Source of the DNA: Bimuria novae-zelandiae CBS 107.79
Lineage: Eukaryota > Ascomycota > Dothideomycetes > Pleosporales > Didymosphaeriaceae
Direction of reading: 5' to 3'
NCBI GenBank assembly: GCA_010015655.1
Contig: ML976749.1
Span: 124,001-188,000 of the forward strand
DNA: 64,000 nucleotides
The notes under the pieces were generated by a model. That model was given only the letters and a program-made list of their open reading frames with translations, was not told where the DNA came from and searched no databases. The translations under genes were made by a program, and so were the position numbers. Shown here one piece after another: positions 35,152 through 46,443 of the stretch (its first letter is position 1; the number at the start of each line of letters is the position of its first letter).

Positions 35152-36731
35152 ATGTCTGACAGCGAAGAAGTAACGGTCGAGCGCCTCCCCGAGCTCCTCA
35201 AAAACGACCAGGCCGTCAAAGTAGCCGGCGTAGATGTCGATGGCATCCTTCGCGGGAAGCTCATGGCGAAGAAGAAATTCCTCTCCATAGCGAAAGAAGG
35301 CTTCGGCTTCTGCAGCGTCATCTTCGGCTGGGACATGCACGATCAAACTTACTTCCGCGAATTGGCCATCTCGAACAAGGAGAACGGATACCGCGATTTG
35401 ATTGCAATTCCTGACCTAGCTTCGTTCCGCAGGATACCGTGGGAAAACAACGTACCATTCTTCCTGATTTCGTTCCACGACCCGGACACCGGTGGGAGCT
35501 TGAGCGCATGCCCCAGGAGCATATTGAAGAGGACGGTGGACAAGTTGAAGGAAAGCGGTTATGGTGCCATGGCTGGAGGTAAGTGGCCCTCGCGCTGGCA
35601 GGATAGATGGTGCATCATGTTGTTTAATTTCTGACTTTGGACGGCAGCCGAGTACGAATTCTTCCAGTTCAGAGCGCCGCAGAGCCACGACGGGCCCGAA
35701 CGAAATTCCTCCTCGACTGCAACATTCTTGCGGAACAACCCTGTCAATTCGCTCCCATCGCTGACCGAAGGCATGTTTGGATACAGCATAACAAGACCTG
35801 TGCACAACCAGGACTACTACTACGGTATCTTCGATACTTGCGCGCAGTTCAATTGCGGAATTGAAGGGTGGCATACAGAGTCGGGACCTGGTGTTTTCGA
35901 GGCAGTACGTTCACAAACCTTATACACTGTGAGCAATGCTGACAGAGATGTGACCAGGCCCTCGAATTCGGCGAGATAACCGCCATGGCAGACAAAGCCT
36001 CCCTCTTCAAACTAGTCGTCAAGTCGCTCGGCTCGAAGTACGGCATAACCCCCTGCTTCATGGCCAAACCCCGCGAAGGCCTCCCCGGCAATAGTGGCCA
36101 CATGCACGTCTCCATCGTCGACTCCAAAAGCACAAACCTCTTCTACCGCGGCGAAGAAGATCCTTCTGCGCCCTATCCCGACGTGCGATACCTGAGTGAC
36201 CTAGGCCGCCAATTTCTAGCAGGCTTGTTGGACGGCTTACCAGACATCATGCCGATTCTCGCACCTAACGTGAACAGCTACAAGAGACTGGTGGAGAACT
36301 TCTGGGCGCCGGTGACAGTGAGCTGGGGCCTGGAGCATAGAGCCGCAAGCATCCGATTAATAGCGCCGCCCACGGCTTCCGCCAAAGCTACGCGCTTCGA
36401 AGTCAGAGTCCCGGGCGCAGATACGAACCCCCATTTTGTGCTCGCAGCCATCTTAGCGCTCGGCTGGAGAGGCATTGAGAAGAAAATGGAGATTCCGGTA
36501 CCGCCGCTCGGCAAAGGCGAGGACGTGGGTGGAGAGTCTGACAAAGGTGTACGGCTGGCGAAGAGCTTGAAAGAGGCGACGCAGAGATTCATGGCTAAGG
36601 AGAGCGTGGCGAGAGAGGTGTTTGGAGATGAGTTTGTGGACCATTTTGGTGGGTCGAGAGAGCATGAGATCAGGCTTTGGGATGAGGCCGTTACGGACTG
36701 GGAGGTCAAGAGGTATATCGAGACGGTGTAA
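35152..36731 (+). CDS. Glutamine-synthetase-like ligase, 485 aa
   Basis: A member of the GS superfamily of the group that includes FluG C-terminal domains and gamma-glutamyl-polyamine synthetases, not the main nitrogen-assimilating enzyme. Exons 35152-35578, 35648-35904 and 35958-36731 (introns 69 and 53 bp) join in phase. The N-terminal beta-grasp part contains VAGVDVDGILRGKLM. The catalytic part has AEYEFFQF (metal-binding Glu), GNSGHMHVS (ATP-site His), APNVNSYKRL and SIRLIAPP with RFEVRVPGADTNPHFVLAA. The reaction is expected to be ATP-dependent ligation of an amine to the gamma-carboxyl of glutamate; the amine is unknown. It is divergent with an SDR gene and tail to tail with an aldehyde dehydrogenase. 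Confidence 0.9.
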
Positions 36732-36897
36732 ATTATGCCACTGTCAGAAAGCGGATTTTGGTACAACGTTCGCACGAAAGAGGAAGAACCCCTATTAGCC
36801 ATACCCTTGCACTTTACTTTGATATTCGGCATGAAATTTACGATTTGATATTAGCATTACGTATCGTCCGAACCCCTTCAAGCTTCATTGACAATAT

Positions 36898-38733
36898 CTA
36901 CAGTCCAAGGAGATGTCTGATCCCCCTCAGCTTCCCCTTCCAGTCTCCATACCCCACCCACACCACCCCCATCGCCATGCCCCAAGCTCTCTTCCCCGCC
37001 TCCGCCCCTTTCAACGGTAAATCCATCGGGCCGGGGATACTCGTCTTCGCCAGCCACGGCCAGCGATCGCGCGTCACAGCCTTCTGATTACACAGACTCC
37101 GCAGCCCCTCCTGGCCCGCAAACCGCCCGTACCCGCTGCCCTTGACGCCGCCGAAGGGTAATTGCACCATGTACGTGACAGCGAAGTCGTTGACGGCCAC
37201 CATTCCGGCGTGCACCTCGCGCACGACGCGCTCGAGGTCGCGATTCGACGAGCCGTAGACGGAGGCACCGAGCGCGTAGGGCGTTGAGTTTGCGATGGCG
37301 ATGGCGTCGTCGACGGAGGATGCAGGCATGAGGGTGAAGACGGGCGCGAAGAGCTCTTCTCGTGCGATCTTCATGGTGGGCGTGACGTCTACGAGGAGTG
37401 TAGGGGCGAAGTAGTGGCCCTTTGGGTGGGAAGGGTGGATGTAGCGCTTTCCGCCGCAGAGGAGACGCGCGCCTTGTGCGACGGCGTCCTCGATGAGGTG
37501 TTCTAGCTTGGAGAAGTTGGCGTCGGAGATGCAGGCGCCGATGTCGATGGGGGCGTCGTCAGGCGAGCTGTTGAGGATGGAGCCTGGACGGAGGGCTTGG
37601 ATGCGCGGTGTGAGGTGGCAGACGAGGCGGTCGTAGACGTTGGGGAGGGCAATGACGCGCTCGATACCGATGCAGTTTTGGCCTGCGGATTGGAAGACAC
37701 CGCGCATGAGGATGCTGGATACGCGGTGGAACTCGCTGTTTGAGAGGTCGTCTAGGACTATGGCAGGATCTTTCCCTCCCAGCTCGACACAGACTGGAGT
37801 GAGGGCTTTCGAGGCAGAGGCACATACATGATGCGCGACAGGACGAGAGCCGATGAAAGTGATATGTGCGATCCCGGGGTGAGAAGTAAGGTAGTCCGCG
37901 ACGTCGGGCCAGCAGACGACTGACTGGACGATATCAGGGCTATGGCCACATGCGACGAGGGCAGCCGTCGCTATAGATGCGAAGTAGCTGCTCGACCAGG
38001 CAGTATTTTCAGAACCTTTGACGATTATAGCGTTCCCAGCGAAGATGGAGGCTATAACGGGAGATATGAGATTGTGGAAAGGGTAGTTCCAGGATACGCA
38101 CGCAGCGACAACACCCAGCGGCTGCCACATAACCTCATTCCACTTGTACGCCATCAGCAAGTTTCCCGGTCTACTCTCACTCTTCAAGCTCTCTTCGCCG
38201 TGTGCGATGACCCATCGGAGCTTCTCCGCCGTGACTAGAATCTCTCCCAAGCTCGCATCCACCATTGTCTTTCCAGAGTCCAGACAGGCCACACGCGCGA
38301 TAGTCTCTTGGTTCTCGAGGAGGAACTTGAGCATCGTCTTCAGGACCTTTCTTCGTTCCGCAAAAGTTGTCTTTGTCCATTGTGTCTGCGCGTCGGCGGC
38401 CTTCGCAATTGCGCGGTCGATGGAGGACGGAGTGGAAGTGTCGATGCGGCTCAGAGACTCGCCGGTTGCGGGTGCGTAACATTGAATGAGCGATGAATTC
38501 GGGATCTATACATGTCAATTGTGATTCTACACGTGTGTACAAAGCATTCCCACCTTCATGGACAGATTGTCCAGGACTTCGCCTTTCCAGCCAGGTGTAG
38601 CTTGCTCTGGTGGGGTGACATGGTACGGTACCGCAGCCTCAGGGTCACTTCGAAAAAGGAAATAAAATGTATACAGAGTGGCGGCAGCAATTGCATAAAG
38701 AAGCAGAGGGTTGTACTCCTCGAGGCGCTCCAT
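36898..38733 (-). CDS. MSC7: Membrane-anchored aldehyde dehydrogenase, Msc7 type
   Basis: Two minus-strand exons, 38733-38554 and 38505-36898, separated by a 48-bp intron, give 595 residues. The N terminus MERLEEYNPLLLYAIAAATL, running into YTFYFLF, is a transmembrane anchor, as in yeast Msc7 and unlike soluble ALDHs. The catalytic domain shows QPLGVVAACVSWNYPFHN, the general base Glu in CVELGGKDP, the nucleophile Cys in FQSAGQNCIGIERV, and LPFGGVKGSGYGRFAGQEG. All main ALDH residues are intact, so NAD(P)-dependent aldehyde oxidation is expected; the physiological substrate is unknown. The C-terminal hydrophobic stretch (WGMAMGVVWVGYG) may be a second membrane contact. It is convergent with the GS-like gene, whose stop lies about 165 bp away. 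Confidence 0.92.
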
Positions 38734-39502
38734 GGTATGCGTTGCGGAGGAGGCGTCGATTCGCGGTTTGGACCCTGTTATTTTTTGCGAACAGAACACC
38801 AGATCATAGGAGATAATGTTTCGGCCAATCAGAGCGCAGCAACTCCGCAACCAAACTCCCCGTCCTCGCACATGCACGATAGACTGTGTTTTTCAGTTTC
38901 TCATTTAGGTTTTGCTGTACGCAGATTGGCCCTGTATCGTACGTTGAGAACACGAGCTACTATCGCGCACCCATTCACGCCTGTCCACGAGCCTTGAAGA
39001 CTCATCGCGGTATGGCCAATCTCCACACGACTGGACAGCATAAAAACTACAGTGATGTCTAGATCATACGTATAGACCAATTGCGTAAGTAATAAGCAAA
39101 AAAACTATATACCGTACGCAAGCGTGTAGCAAAATTGAGATGAAGCGGACAACAGACTTTCCTCTACTTGCAAGTACCTGAGGCGAGGGGCAATACCGTA
39201 ACGTCAGCAGACCTCGAGAATCTCATCACCGTACAATGCTGCGCATCCAGACCATAAATAATTCCAAATGCTTTCAGAAGTAAACTGCAAGGTTGTGGTT
39301 GTAGTTGCACCCCGCGCCAACAGCCCCTCACACGGGTGACGCCTGCGGTTCCGTGTCCCCGCCATTGCTCCTCTACAAGTACCGAAAACGGCAGCATGGT
39401 GAACCATATATATCGCGTGCTTCGAAATACCTCCTCAGAGATCATCACGACCCCAGCTCTATCGAGTGCTTCCCCACTCGTGCCCCACAGTGCTCCTCTT
39501 AC
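38734..39502. promoter_or_regulatory. Divergent promoter region, MSC7 and zinc ADH genes
   Basis: A 769-bp spacer between the MSC7 start on the minus strand and the alcohol dehydrogenase start on the plus strand. No coding frame is convincing. No specific regulatory site was recognised. Confidence 0.4.
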
Positions 39503-40913
39503 ATGATGTCAACCCAAGCGCAGCACGGAGCAGATGTCATACCGTTGCTAGACCCCGAGCACGACCCTGGGAATCACAATTCTCACGCAACAGCAAACAT
39601 GGGCGACAAGATGAAAGCCGTGCATTATGAGGGGCCATTCAAGGTGTCTGTGAAGGAGGTGGAGACGCCAAAGATCCAGCATCCGGATGATGCGATCATC
39701 AAGGTTACGACAGCTGGTATATTCCCTCGAACTGGGTTGCGATACTCGACTGATTATAGCGGACAGCAATTTGCGGTTCAGACCTGCATATGTATCAAGG
39801 AAGGACTGCAGCAAAAGCCGGGCTAGTGTTTGGACACGAAAATATGGGAGTCATTATTGAGACTGGCCCTGGAGCTACCCTTCTGGCGAAGGGCGATCGC
39901 GTTGTGCTCCCATTCAATGTGGCGGATGGTCGGTGTCGAAACTGTGAAGAAGGCAAGACAGCGTTCTGCACTGGGTAAACAAAGCCATCCCGTGATGTAG
40001 ATGGATGACTGATGAACGCAGTGTAAACCCCGGGTTTGCAGGCGGCGCATACGGCTATGTGGCGATGGGACCGTACCAAGGGGGCCAGGCACAGTATCTA
40101 CGGATTCCATTTGCTGACTTCAACGCGTTGAAGCTACCCAAGGGTACAGAGCACGAAGCCGATTTCGCGCTGCTTGCCGATATCTTCCCCACCGGATGGC
40201 ACGGCCTCAATCTCTCTGGATTCCAAGCAGGAGAGACGGTAGCTGTATTCGGAGCAGGTCCCGTCGGACTGATGTCAGCGTACAGTGGCATTCTTCGAGG
40301 AGCCAGCAGAGTTTTCGTCGTAGATACAGTGCCGGAACGTTTGAAGCAAGCGGAGAAGATTGGTTGCACTCCTATCGATTTCAAGAAGAGTGACCCGGTT
40401 GAGCAGATCATCAAATTGAACGGCGGCATGGTCGACCGTGCGGTAGATGCTGTAGGGTACCAAGCAGTGGATGCCTCTGGCAGTAAAGAGAAGCCCAATA
40501 TCGTACTCGACCAGTTAATCATGGTAACGCGGCCTACGGGAGGACTTGGTATTCCCGGCCTATACGTTCCTGCAGACCCTGGAGCGCCCGATGAGCAGAG
40601 CAAGAGGGGACAAATTCTCTTGTCGTTCGGCAAGCTTTTTGAAAAGGTAGGCTGCTCCCGAGCTCACGCAATAGTATGTTGATCCGAGCAGGGATTGTCG
40701 CTCGGGACTGGCCAGTGCAACGTAAAAGCGTACAATAGGTATTTGCGAGATATGATCATCTCAGGGAAGGCAAAGCCGAGCTTCGTGGTCTCCCATGAGA
40801 TCGATATTGACGAAGCGTCGGTAGCGTACGAGAAGTTCGATAAGCGTATAGAAGGGTACACGAAGGTTCTGATACATCCGAACGGGCCGCTGGACAAGTT
40901 CAAAGCTAGTTGA
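39503..40913 (+). CDS. Zinc alcohol dehydrogenase, formaldehyde-dehydrogenase-like
   Basis: A medium-chain zinc-dependent dehydrogenase close to the glutathione-independent formaldehyde dehydrogenase group. Exons 39503-39716, 39767-39974, 40022-40646 and 40692-40913 join in phase (introns 45-50 bp) to give 422 residues. An internal in-frame start at 39599 (MGDKMKAVHYEGP) gives 390, closer to the family, so the first 32 residues may be leader. The catalytic-zinc motifs are ICGSDLHMYQGRT and FGHENMG. A structural-zinc region contains GRCRNCEEGKTAFC. The nucleotide fold is VAVFGAGPVGLM. The pattern GFAGGAYGYVAMGPYQGGQA is typical of this subgroup. Expected reaction: NAD-dependent oxidation of an aldehyde or alcohol. 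Confidence 0.9.
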
Positions 40914-41186
40914 GCCACTGAGTACTGAGCAATAATATACGGAGAAGTTCATTAAGAGCTACTTACAGCTTGGTTGCGCCTGTCCGATAACCAAACCAAT
41001 GATTCTCTTCATCCATCGACCGCTTCGCTACTCGAGCTGTGCCGATGATGGCGATCCGGTTTTTGGGTATAGCTGATGTTTTTGGTGCGATGTCGCGACA
41101 CAAAATGCGCGCGGATTCCCTGTGGTCGTTTCCTGTGACTCGCTGTGACGGCTTTCAACCACCCGAAATACGCATTGCTTGTCCCT
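40914..41186. other. Intergenic between convergent genes
   Basis: Short region between the stops of the zinc dehydrogenase and the cyclophilin. No coding frame or element recognised. Confidence 0.4.
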
Positions 41187-41728
41187 TCAGTACTCCAACG
41201 CCTTGTCGACAACATAAGCCCTCACAATCTTGACATCCTCTACTGGCCTATCCTCCTTGTCCGTTTTCACTAGGCCTAGTTTCTTAACAACCTGCAAGCC
41301 GGTCTTCACCCGCCCAAAGATGGTATGCTTCCCGTCCAGCCAAGGGGTCGGAGCCAGCGTAATGAAGAATTGACTGCCGTTCGTATTCGGGCCGGAGTTT
41401 GCCATGCTGAGGATGCCTGCACCAGTGTGCTTCAATGCAGGCGAAATCTCATCCTCGAACTTCTCGCCGTAGATGGATGAACCACCGCGACCGGTACCTG
41501 TAGGGTCGCCACCTTGGATCATGAAGTTCGGTATAATGCGGTGAAAGATGAGACCATTGAAGTAGTTGCGCTGTGCGAGCGTAGAGAAATTGGTGCAGGC
41601 CTTTGGAGCGTGCGTCGTGTACAGCTCCACCGTGAAGGTGCCCTAGAATTTTTTGTGAGCGACAGGAAGACGAGTTTGACATAGGCTGACCTTACAAGAG
41701 TAGTCTCAAGTGCGACTTCGGTCGTCAT
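41187..41728 (-). CDS. Cyclophilin (peptidyl-prolyl isomerase), PPIL1 type
   Basis: A 162-residue single-domain cyclophilin from minus-strand exons 41728-41696 and 41642-41187 (53-bp intron, GTAAGG donor). It begins [19 protein letters not shown], the short N terminus typical of PPIL1/Cyp1-like members that work in the spliceosome. The active site is intact: [20 protein letters not shown] carries the catalytic Arg, Phe and Gln, and [15 protein letters not shown] carries the Trp that allows cyclosporin binding. [17 protein letters not shown] completes the pocket. Expected role: cis-trans isomerisation of Xaa-Pro bonds, probably during pre-mRNA splicing. Head to head with the ASC-1-type gene, 176 bp apart. 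Confidence 0.95.
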
Positions 41729-41904
41729 CGCGCGTAGATGTGGGGATTCTGTGCTATTTGCGCAGTATGTGCTCGCATGGCGCGGGCGCGTTGCTCGTTC
41801 TTCCCCACGTTCTAAAGGAAAGCGCACCGCCACATTCTGTGGCGGCACTTTCCACAATGACCTACAGCGACCTGTGGACTCTCTCCACCATTACATCACT
41901 CAAC
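41729..41904. promoter_or_regulatory. Compact bidirectional promoter
   Basis: Only 176 bp lie between the divergent start codons of the cyclophilin and the ASC-1/RQT4-type gene, so the two must share promoter sequence. An in-frame plus-strand extension upstream of 41905 is open, so the downstream start could be earlier (41857 is one option). No specific motif was identified. Confidence 0.55.
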
Positions 41905-43509
41905 ATGGCGCTCTCGACCTGGGCGCTACCGCAGCTGTCGAAGCTTCTACCGCTAGACGAGGATTCCCTCAAACAGATCATCTCATATGCAGAATCGTTG
42001 CCTAACAGGGAAGCGGCGGAACACCTGCAGAACCTACTCGGCGACAGCCCGCAGGCGCTGGAGTTCATCACATCATTCAACAACAGAAGGAGACCTGCAG
42101 CCACTTCTAGCCAACAACCGCCATCCAATGCCCCTTCCGAGGTCCCCAAAGCAAAACCACGCAACAAGAAGAAACCCGCTCTTGGCAAACTACCGCCACC
42201 GAGACAACCTGAGAACTTTGGCGTTACCACTGGCGGGTACTTAAAGAGGGATGAGGAGGACTATATGGCCAGCAACTCGAGATCCAAAGCGCCAAAATCT
42301 AATGCGTTCGCTCTGTCCGACAAACCAGATGTCGTCCAAAAACCGACGACGTCAGGCACATCTACACCCAAGTCACGAGGCATATCTCCGGCTCCACCAC
42401 CTGCCAAGCTGCCACCTTCAGCGGCCGGTCAGCTTATTTCTGACACAAAATCATCGCGCAATCCTTCTCCTAAACCAAAGGCGAAGGTCAATGTCACTGG
42501 TGGAACGCCAATGCATGGTGCATCCACAACGCTGAATGATCTGGAGTCTGCAATTCGGGCGCTCGAAATCCAGACCAACCCTACCCTCTCAGCAGGCCAG
42601 GATAGCAGCAAGCGGAAATGCAACTGTATGGCGACGCGGCACCCGCTGCTCGAAGCCGCTCCGAACTGCATGAATTGTGGCAAGATTATCTGCGTCAAGG
42701 AAGGTATTGGCCCATGTACTTTTTGTGGGGAGCCCTTGCTCAGTTCCGAGGAGATTCAGTCTATGGTACGAGTGCTACGCGAAGAGCGCGGAAAGGAGAA
42801 AATGGCGGCAAACAACGCAGAGCAACGACGCGCAGATGTCTCGTTAGCACCACGACCGTTCTCAACTCCCAAGTCAGCCACGCCACTCTCATCTAATCCT
42901 AATTCGGATGTGGAGTCAGAGAGTGAGAGGCTAGCAAAGGCGAAGCGGCATAGAGATAAGCTTCTTGCTTTCCAAGCGCAAAATGCTCGGAGAACGCAAG
43001 TGCATGACGAAGCCGCAGACTTCGAGACAACACACGCAGGCTTGAGCCAGTGGGCTACTCCACAAGAACGCGCGATGCAGTTGAAGAAGCAACAGAAGGC
43101 TCTCCGTGAGCAAAAGTGGAATGCAAGGCCCGAGTACGAGAAGAGACAGGTCGTTGCTAGCTTGAATCTAGTTGGCGGCAAGATCATGAAGAAGTACGAG
43201 ACAAAGGCCATGGATAGGCCGTCTACCCCGGATAGTGAAGATGATCTGTCAGAGCCAGCTGAAGGCGCTGGTCCGGGTGCGATCTCGAGTGGCGGCGGAG
43301 CGTTCAGCAAGAATCCACTGCTGGGTGGTTTAATACGACCAACCATCAAGATAGACGGCAAAGGCAAAGGGAAGGAGGGTGAGAAAAAGCAAACGTGGCG
43401 GAGGGTACAGGACGACAACGATGATAACGAGCAACTGATACTCGATGGCGGAGTTTACGGTGGGCGAGCTGACGCACAAGGCACACAAGAGCAGGAGACT
43501 TCGTTGTAA
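41905..43509 (+). CDS. ASC-1/TRIP4-type zinc-finger protein (RQT4-like)
   Basis: A 534-residue intronless gene. The diagnostic feature is a C2HC5-type zinc finger near residues 235-272: KCNCMATRHPLLEAAPNCMN, then CGKIICVKEGIGPCTFCGEP. It is preceded by an N-terminal CUE-like helical region (LPLDEDSLKQIISYAESLP) and a long Pro/Ser-rich linker. Charged helices follow. In yeast the counterpart is Rqt4, part of the ribosome quality-control trigger complex that splits stalled, ubiquitinated ribosomes; in animals it is TRIP4/ASC-1. The start MALSTWALPQLSKLLP was chosen because the family begins just before this helix; the frame is open further upstream. The C terminus is glycine- and lysine-rich and probably disordered. 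Confidence 0.88.
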   Translation: MALSTWALPQLSKLLPLDEDSLKQIISYAESLPNREAAEHLQNLLGDSPQALEFITSFNNRRRPAATSSQQPPSNAPSEVPKAKPRNKKKPALGKLPPPRQPENFGVTTGGYLKRDEEDYMASNSRSKAPKSNAFALSDKPDVVQKPTTSGTSTPKSRGISPAPPPAKLPPSAAGQLISDTKSSRNPSPKPKAKVNVTGGTPMHGASTTLNDLESAIRALEIQTNPTLSAGQDSSKRKCNCMATRHPLLEAAPNCMNCGKIICVKEGIGPCTFCGEPLLSSEEIQSMVRVLREERGKEKMAANNAEQRRADVSLAPRPFSTPKSATPLSSNPNSDVESESERLAKAKRHRDKLLAFQAQNARRTQVHDEAADFETTHAGLSQWATPQERAMQLKKQQKALREQKWNARPEYEKRQVVASLNLVGGKIMKKYETKAMDRPSTPDSEDDLSEPAEGAGPGAISSGGGAFSKNPLLGGLIRPTIKIDGKGKGKEGEKKQTWRRVQDDNDDNEQLILDGGVYGGRADAQGTQEQETSL

Positions 43510-44313
43510 TAGCTAGTGTTACAAAAAGAAGTAAGCTCTAGGACCGGCGTCGTTCTGGATGCTCTGGGCTTTCTTGACCTTGGAGCTTGACCATCCTTAA
43601 TGGAGCGTTCGCGCGTAGCCAGTTGCTCAATCTTTCCCATCAACACCCCACAAGAAAGTGCCCCTATCGTCCCATATCTGCGCGAGCCTTTTGCACTCTA
43701 ATAGATCCTCCTAGGTACCCTCATAGCGTGTAGACCACGCCAATGACCTATTAAAACCGATAACGTTCTAAGTCTGACAGGAACGCTGGTGCCTTATCAA
43801 CCACTAATATATGGTCGGTACCCGGGCTTCAATCGCAGTTCTGCGTCGCCATCTCAGATCCTGAGTCGGCTTTTGTGGACGCCATGATAACCAATGTCCC
43901 ACGCATCAACTAGCAGAACCTCTACGACCAGGATCAGATCCTGGGCTATGCTCCGACCCCACAATGCGACCGAACCCCCCCCCCCAGCGTTATTTTAACC
44001 ATAACGGTAGCGCTGAAACTTCACTAGGGAGGTCGTGGCCTGCTGTCAAAATCTTCATATCGGGACTATCTGGTCTTGGCTCCCATGCATGTGGTTGTGG
44101 TCGAGGTAAGAATAATAAGAGCCCTCGCTATGCCGTCTCTCTGAGTGTTGAGGATCTCTTTTCCTGCTAATGCCTTTCTTTTGGAACAACTAAGGACTAC
44201 TCTCGTTCTCTTTACTTTTGCCCAGGGAGGCAATATCCTGTCTTTATCGATCATTTCTTAATTTCAATTGCTTAATTGTCCAAATCGCATTCGTTCAGCT
44301 ACCTTCCATCGCC
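43510..44313. other. Intergenic with an 11-bp C run
   Basis: About 800 bp without a convincing frame. A homopolymer of 11 C lies at 43975-43985. The 100 bp before 44314 probably include the promoter of the oxidase gene. Nothing else recognised. Confidence 0.45.
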
Positions 44314-46443
44314 ATGAGCTCTCTCATTATTTCCCTAATAATAGTTGTCGTCTCGCTACAATCAGTATCAGCTGCATTGACCGCATGTCCCGTTGCTGAT
44401 ACTTCATGGAGTTCCGGAACCGGACCCAATTATCTTGTCTGTGCGGGCACTGACTACCAATTTGGTGGTCGAAGCCTCCAACTCGTTCACGGTGTAGGCT
44501 CCACGAGTGCCTGCGCAAAGATCTGTGCAAACGACACTCGATGTCAGAAGGCAGTATACGACATGAAGGACAAAGTGTGCCATGTCAAAGATGTCAATAG
44601 TGGGATAAGCATGCCCTGGGAAGCTGACACCAACTTCGATACGATCCGAATCGACACTGGAAAGCTTGTCGAAGGTAGCTTTCTTTCTCATTGCCCATTC
44701 CCGCAAACTGAATACCGATCATCCCGGGGCGCAATCTACAATGTTTGCCGTGGTACAGATTATGTTGGAACCAGCGCAAAGATCGTCAAGCAGGTGACCA
44801 CCGTCAACGCATGTGCCGACCTATGCACTACTACAAATGGATGCGTCGAAGCCGTCTTCGACAATCGGAACAAAGTCTGCCACGTCAAGGGTGCCGAACC
44901 TGCAACCTCGCTTTTCTGGGTTCAGAATTCACAATTTACAACAATCACCCTTCCTCAACAATCCAAGCCCGCGCAGAAGGGCAGATGGTCAGACATAGTC
45001 CGCCTGCCACTGATCCCGGTAGCAGCATATGTCGTCCCCCAGTTTCCTCGAGCTCATCGACTCATGTTCTTCTTGTCATGGGGAACCGATGCCTTCGGCG
45101 GCCCGTCTGGCTTGACGCAGTTCGGCGATCTGGATTTTGTCACTGGCAAGACCTCAGCGCGTGAGATCTCGAATACCCACCACGACATGTTCTGCCCGGT
45201 TATCTCACAACTTGAAGATGGACGTATACTGGTGCAGGGAGGATCGGATGCAGAAGCTGTCAGCATTTACGACCCAGATACGAACAACTTCACGAGGGCT
45301 GCCGACATGAAAGTAGCACGTGGATACCAGACCTTAACGATACTTTCTGACGGTAGGGTCTTCACGATTGGCGGAGCATACTCAGGTCCTCGAGAGGCCA
45401 AAAATGGCGAGGTCTATGACCCAAAGACTCAAAAATGGACCTACCTCCTGGGCGCAGACGCGAAGCCGATACTCACCAAGGATAAAGAGGGGATATGGCG
45501 CGAAGATAACCACGCCTGGTTGTTCGGATGGAAGAAGGGAAGCGTCTTCCAAGCAGGACCTGGGAAGGATCAGCACTGGTTCGGTACCACAGGTACCGGC
45601 TCGATAACCAAAGCTGCTACGCGTGACACTCAGGACAGCATGTGCGGTATCTGGGCCATGTATGACGCCGTCGCCGGCAAGATCCTTTCGGCTGCCGGAG
45701 CTCAAGACTACACGAATAGCGACGCAACGACAAAAGCACACATCACAACCATCAGGGAGCCCTACAAGCCTTCCACTGTCGAGCGCGTTTCCGACCTCGC
45801 ATTCCCTCGCGGCTTCGCCAACGCGGTGGTACTACCAGACGGCACCGTCCTCGTGACAGGAGGCCAACGCAAGTCTCTCGTCTTCACCAACACTGACGGC
45901 ATCCTCGTACCCGAACTCTTCAACCCCAAGACGAAGAAATGGACGCAGCTCGCACCCCACGCCGTGCCCCGCAACTACCACTCCGTCTCCATCCTCCTTC
46001 CCGATTCGCGTGTTTTCATCAGCGGCGGCGGTCTCTGTCGGGTATCCAAAATTAAGGGCTCATCAGCTGGCTGCGACAAGTCAGTCGACCACCTCGACGG
46101 CGAGTTCTTTGAGTCGCCCTTCCTGTTCAACGACGACGGGACGTATGCTTCTCAACCGGTTATCTCCAATTTGACGCAGTAGCCTGTTAAAGTGGGAGGC
46201 ACGCTGAAGTTCACGGCCTCGCAGTTTGCGTCTGCTTCGCTTGCGCGCATGGGTAGTGTTACGCATTCTGTCAATAGTGATCAGAGGCGCGTGCCTTTGA
46301 ATAATGTTACGCAGAGTGGGAAAGATGTTACTGTGAGGCTCCCTACCGACTCTGGAATCCTGCTGCCGGGCTTTTACTATCTCTTTGTTATGTTGGCGAA
46401 GGGCACGCCGAGTATGGGGATGACTGTGCACGTGGTGTTGTGA
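44314..46443 (+). pseudogene. PAN-domain galactose-oxidase-like copper oxidase, in-frame TAG
   Basis: A secreted copper-radical oxidase (AA5-like). A signal peptide (residues 1-20) is followed by two cysteine-rich PAN/apple-like modules (about 24-110 and 125-210), then Kelch-type beta-propeller repeats. Cofactor residues are present: Cys294 in DMFCPV and Tyr338 in ARGYQT, which form the Cys-Tyr crosslink, and Tyr555-His556 in RNYHSVSILLPD. A TAG at 46180-46182 stops the frame after residue 622. The same frame then stays open to 46443 and encodes the missing DUF1929 domain with RMGSVTHSVNSDQRRVPL, which contains the fourth copper ligand His651. The truncated product lacks that ligand. The position of Trp290 in galactose oxidase is Tyr here (GGAYSGP). 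A CAG-to-TAG change explains the stop. Read-through, a sequencing error or an allele-specific loss are alternatives. Confidence 0.85.

Noticed and set aside
36278..36832. 184-codon minus-strand frame
   Set aside because: Antisense of the glutamine-synthetase-like exon, no motif.
42756..43418. 220-codon minus-strand frame, Ser/Cys-rich
   Set aside because: Antisense shadow of the ASC-1-type gene.
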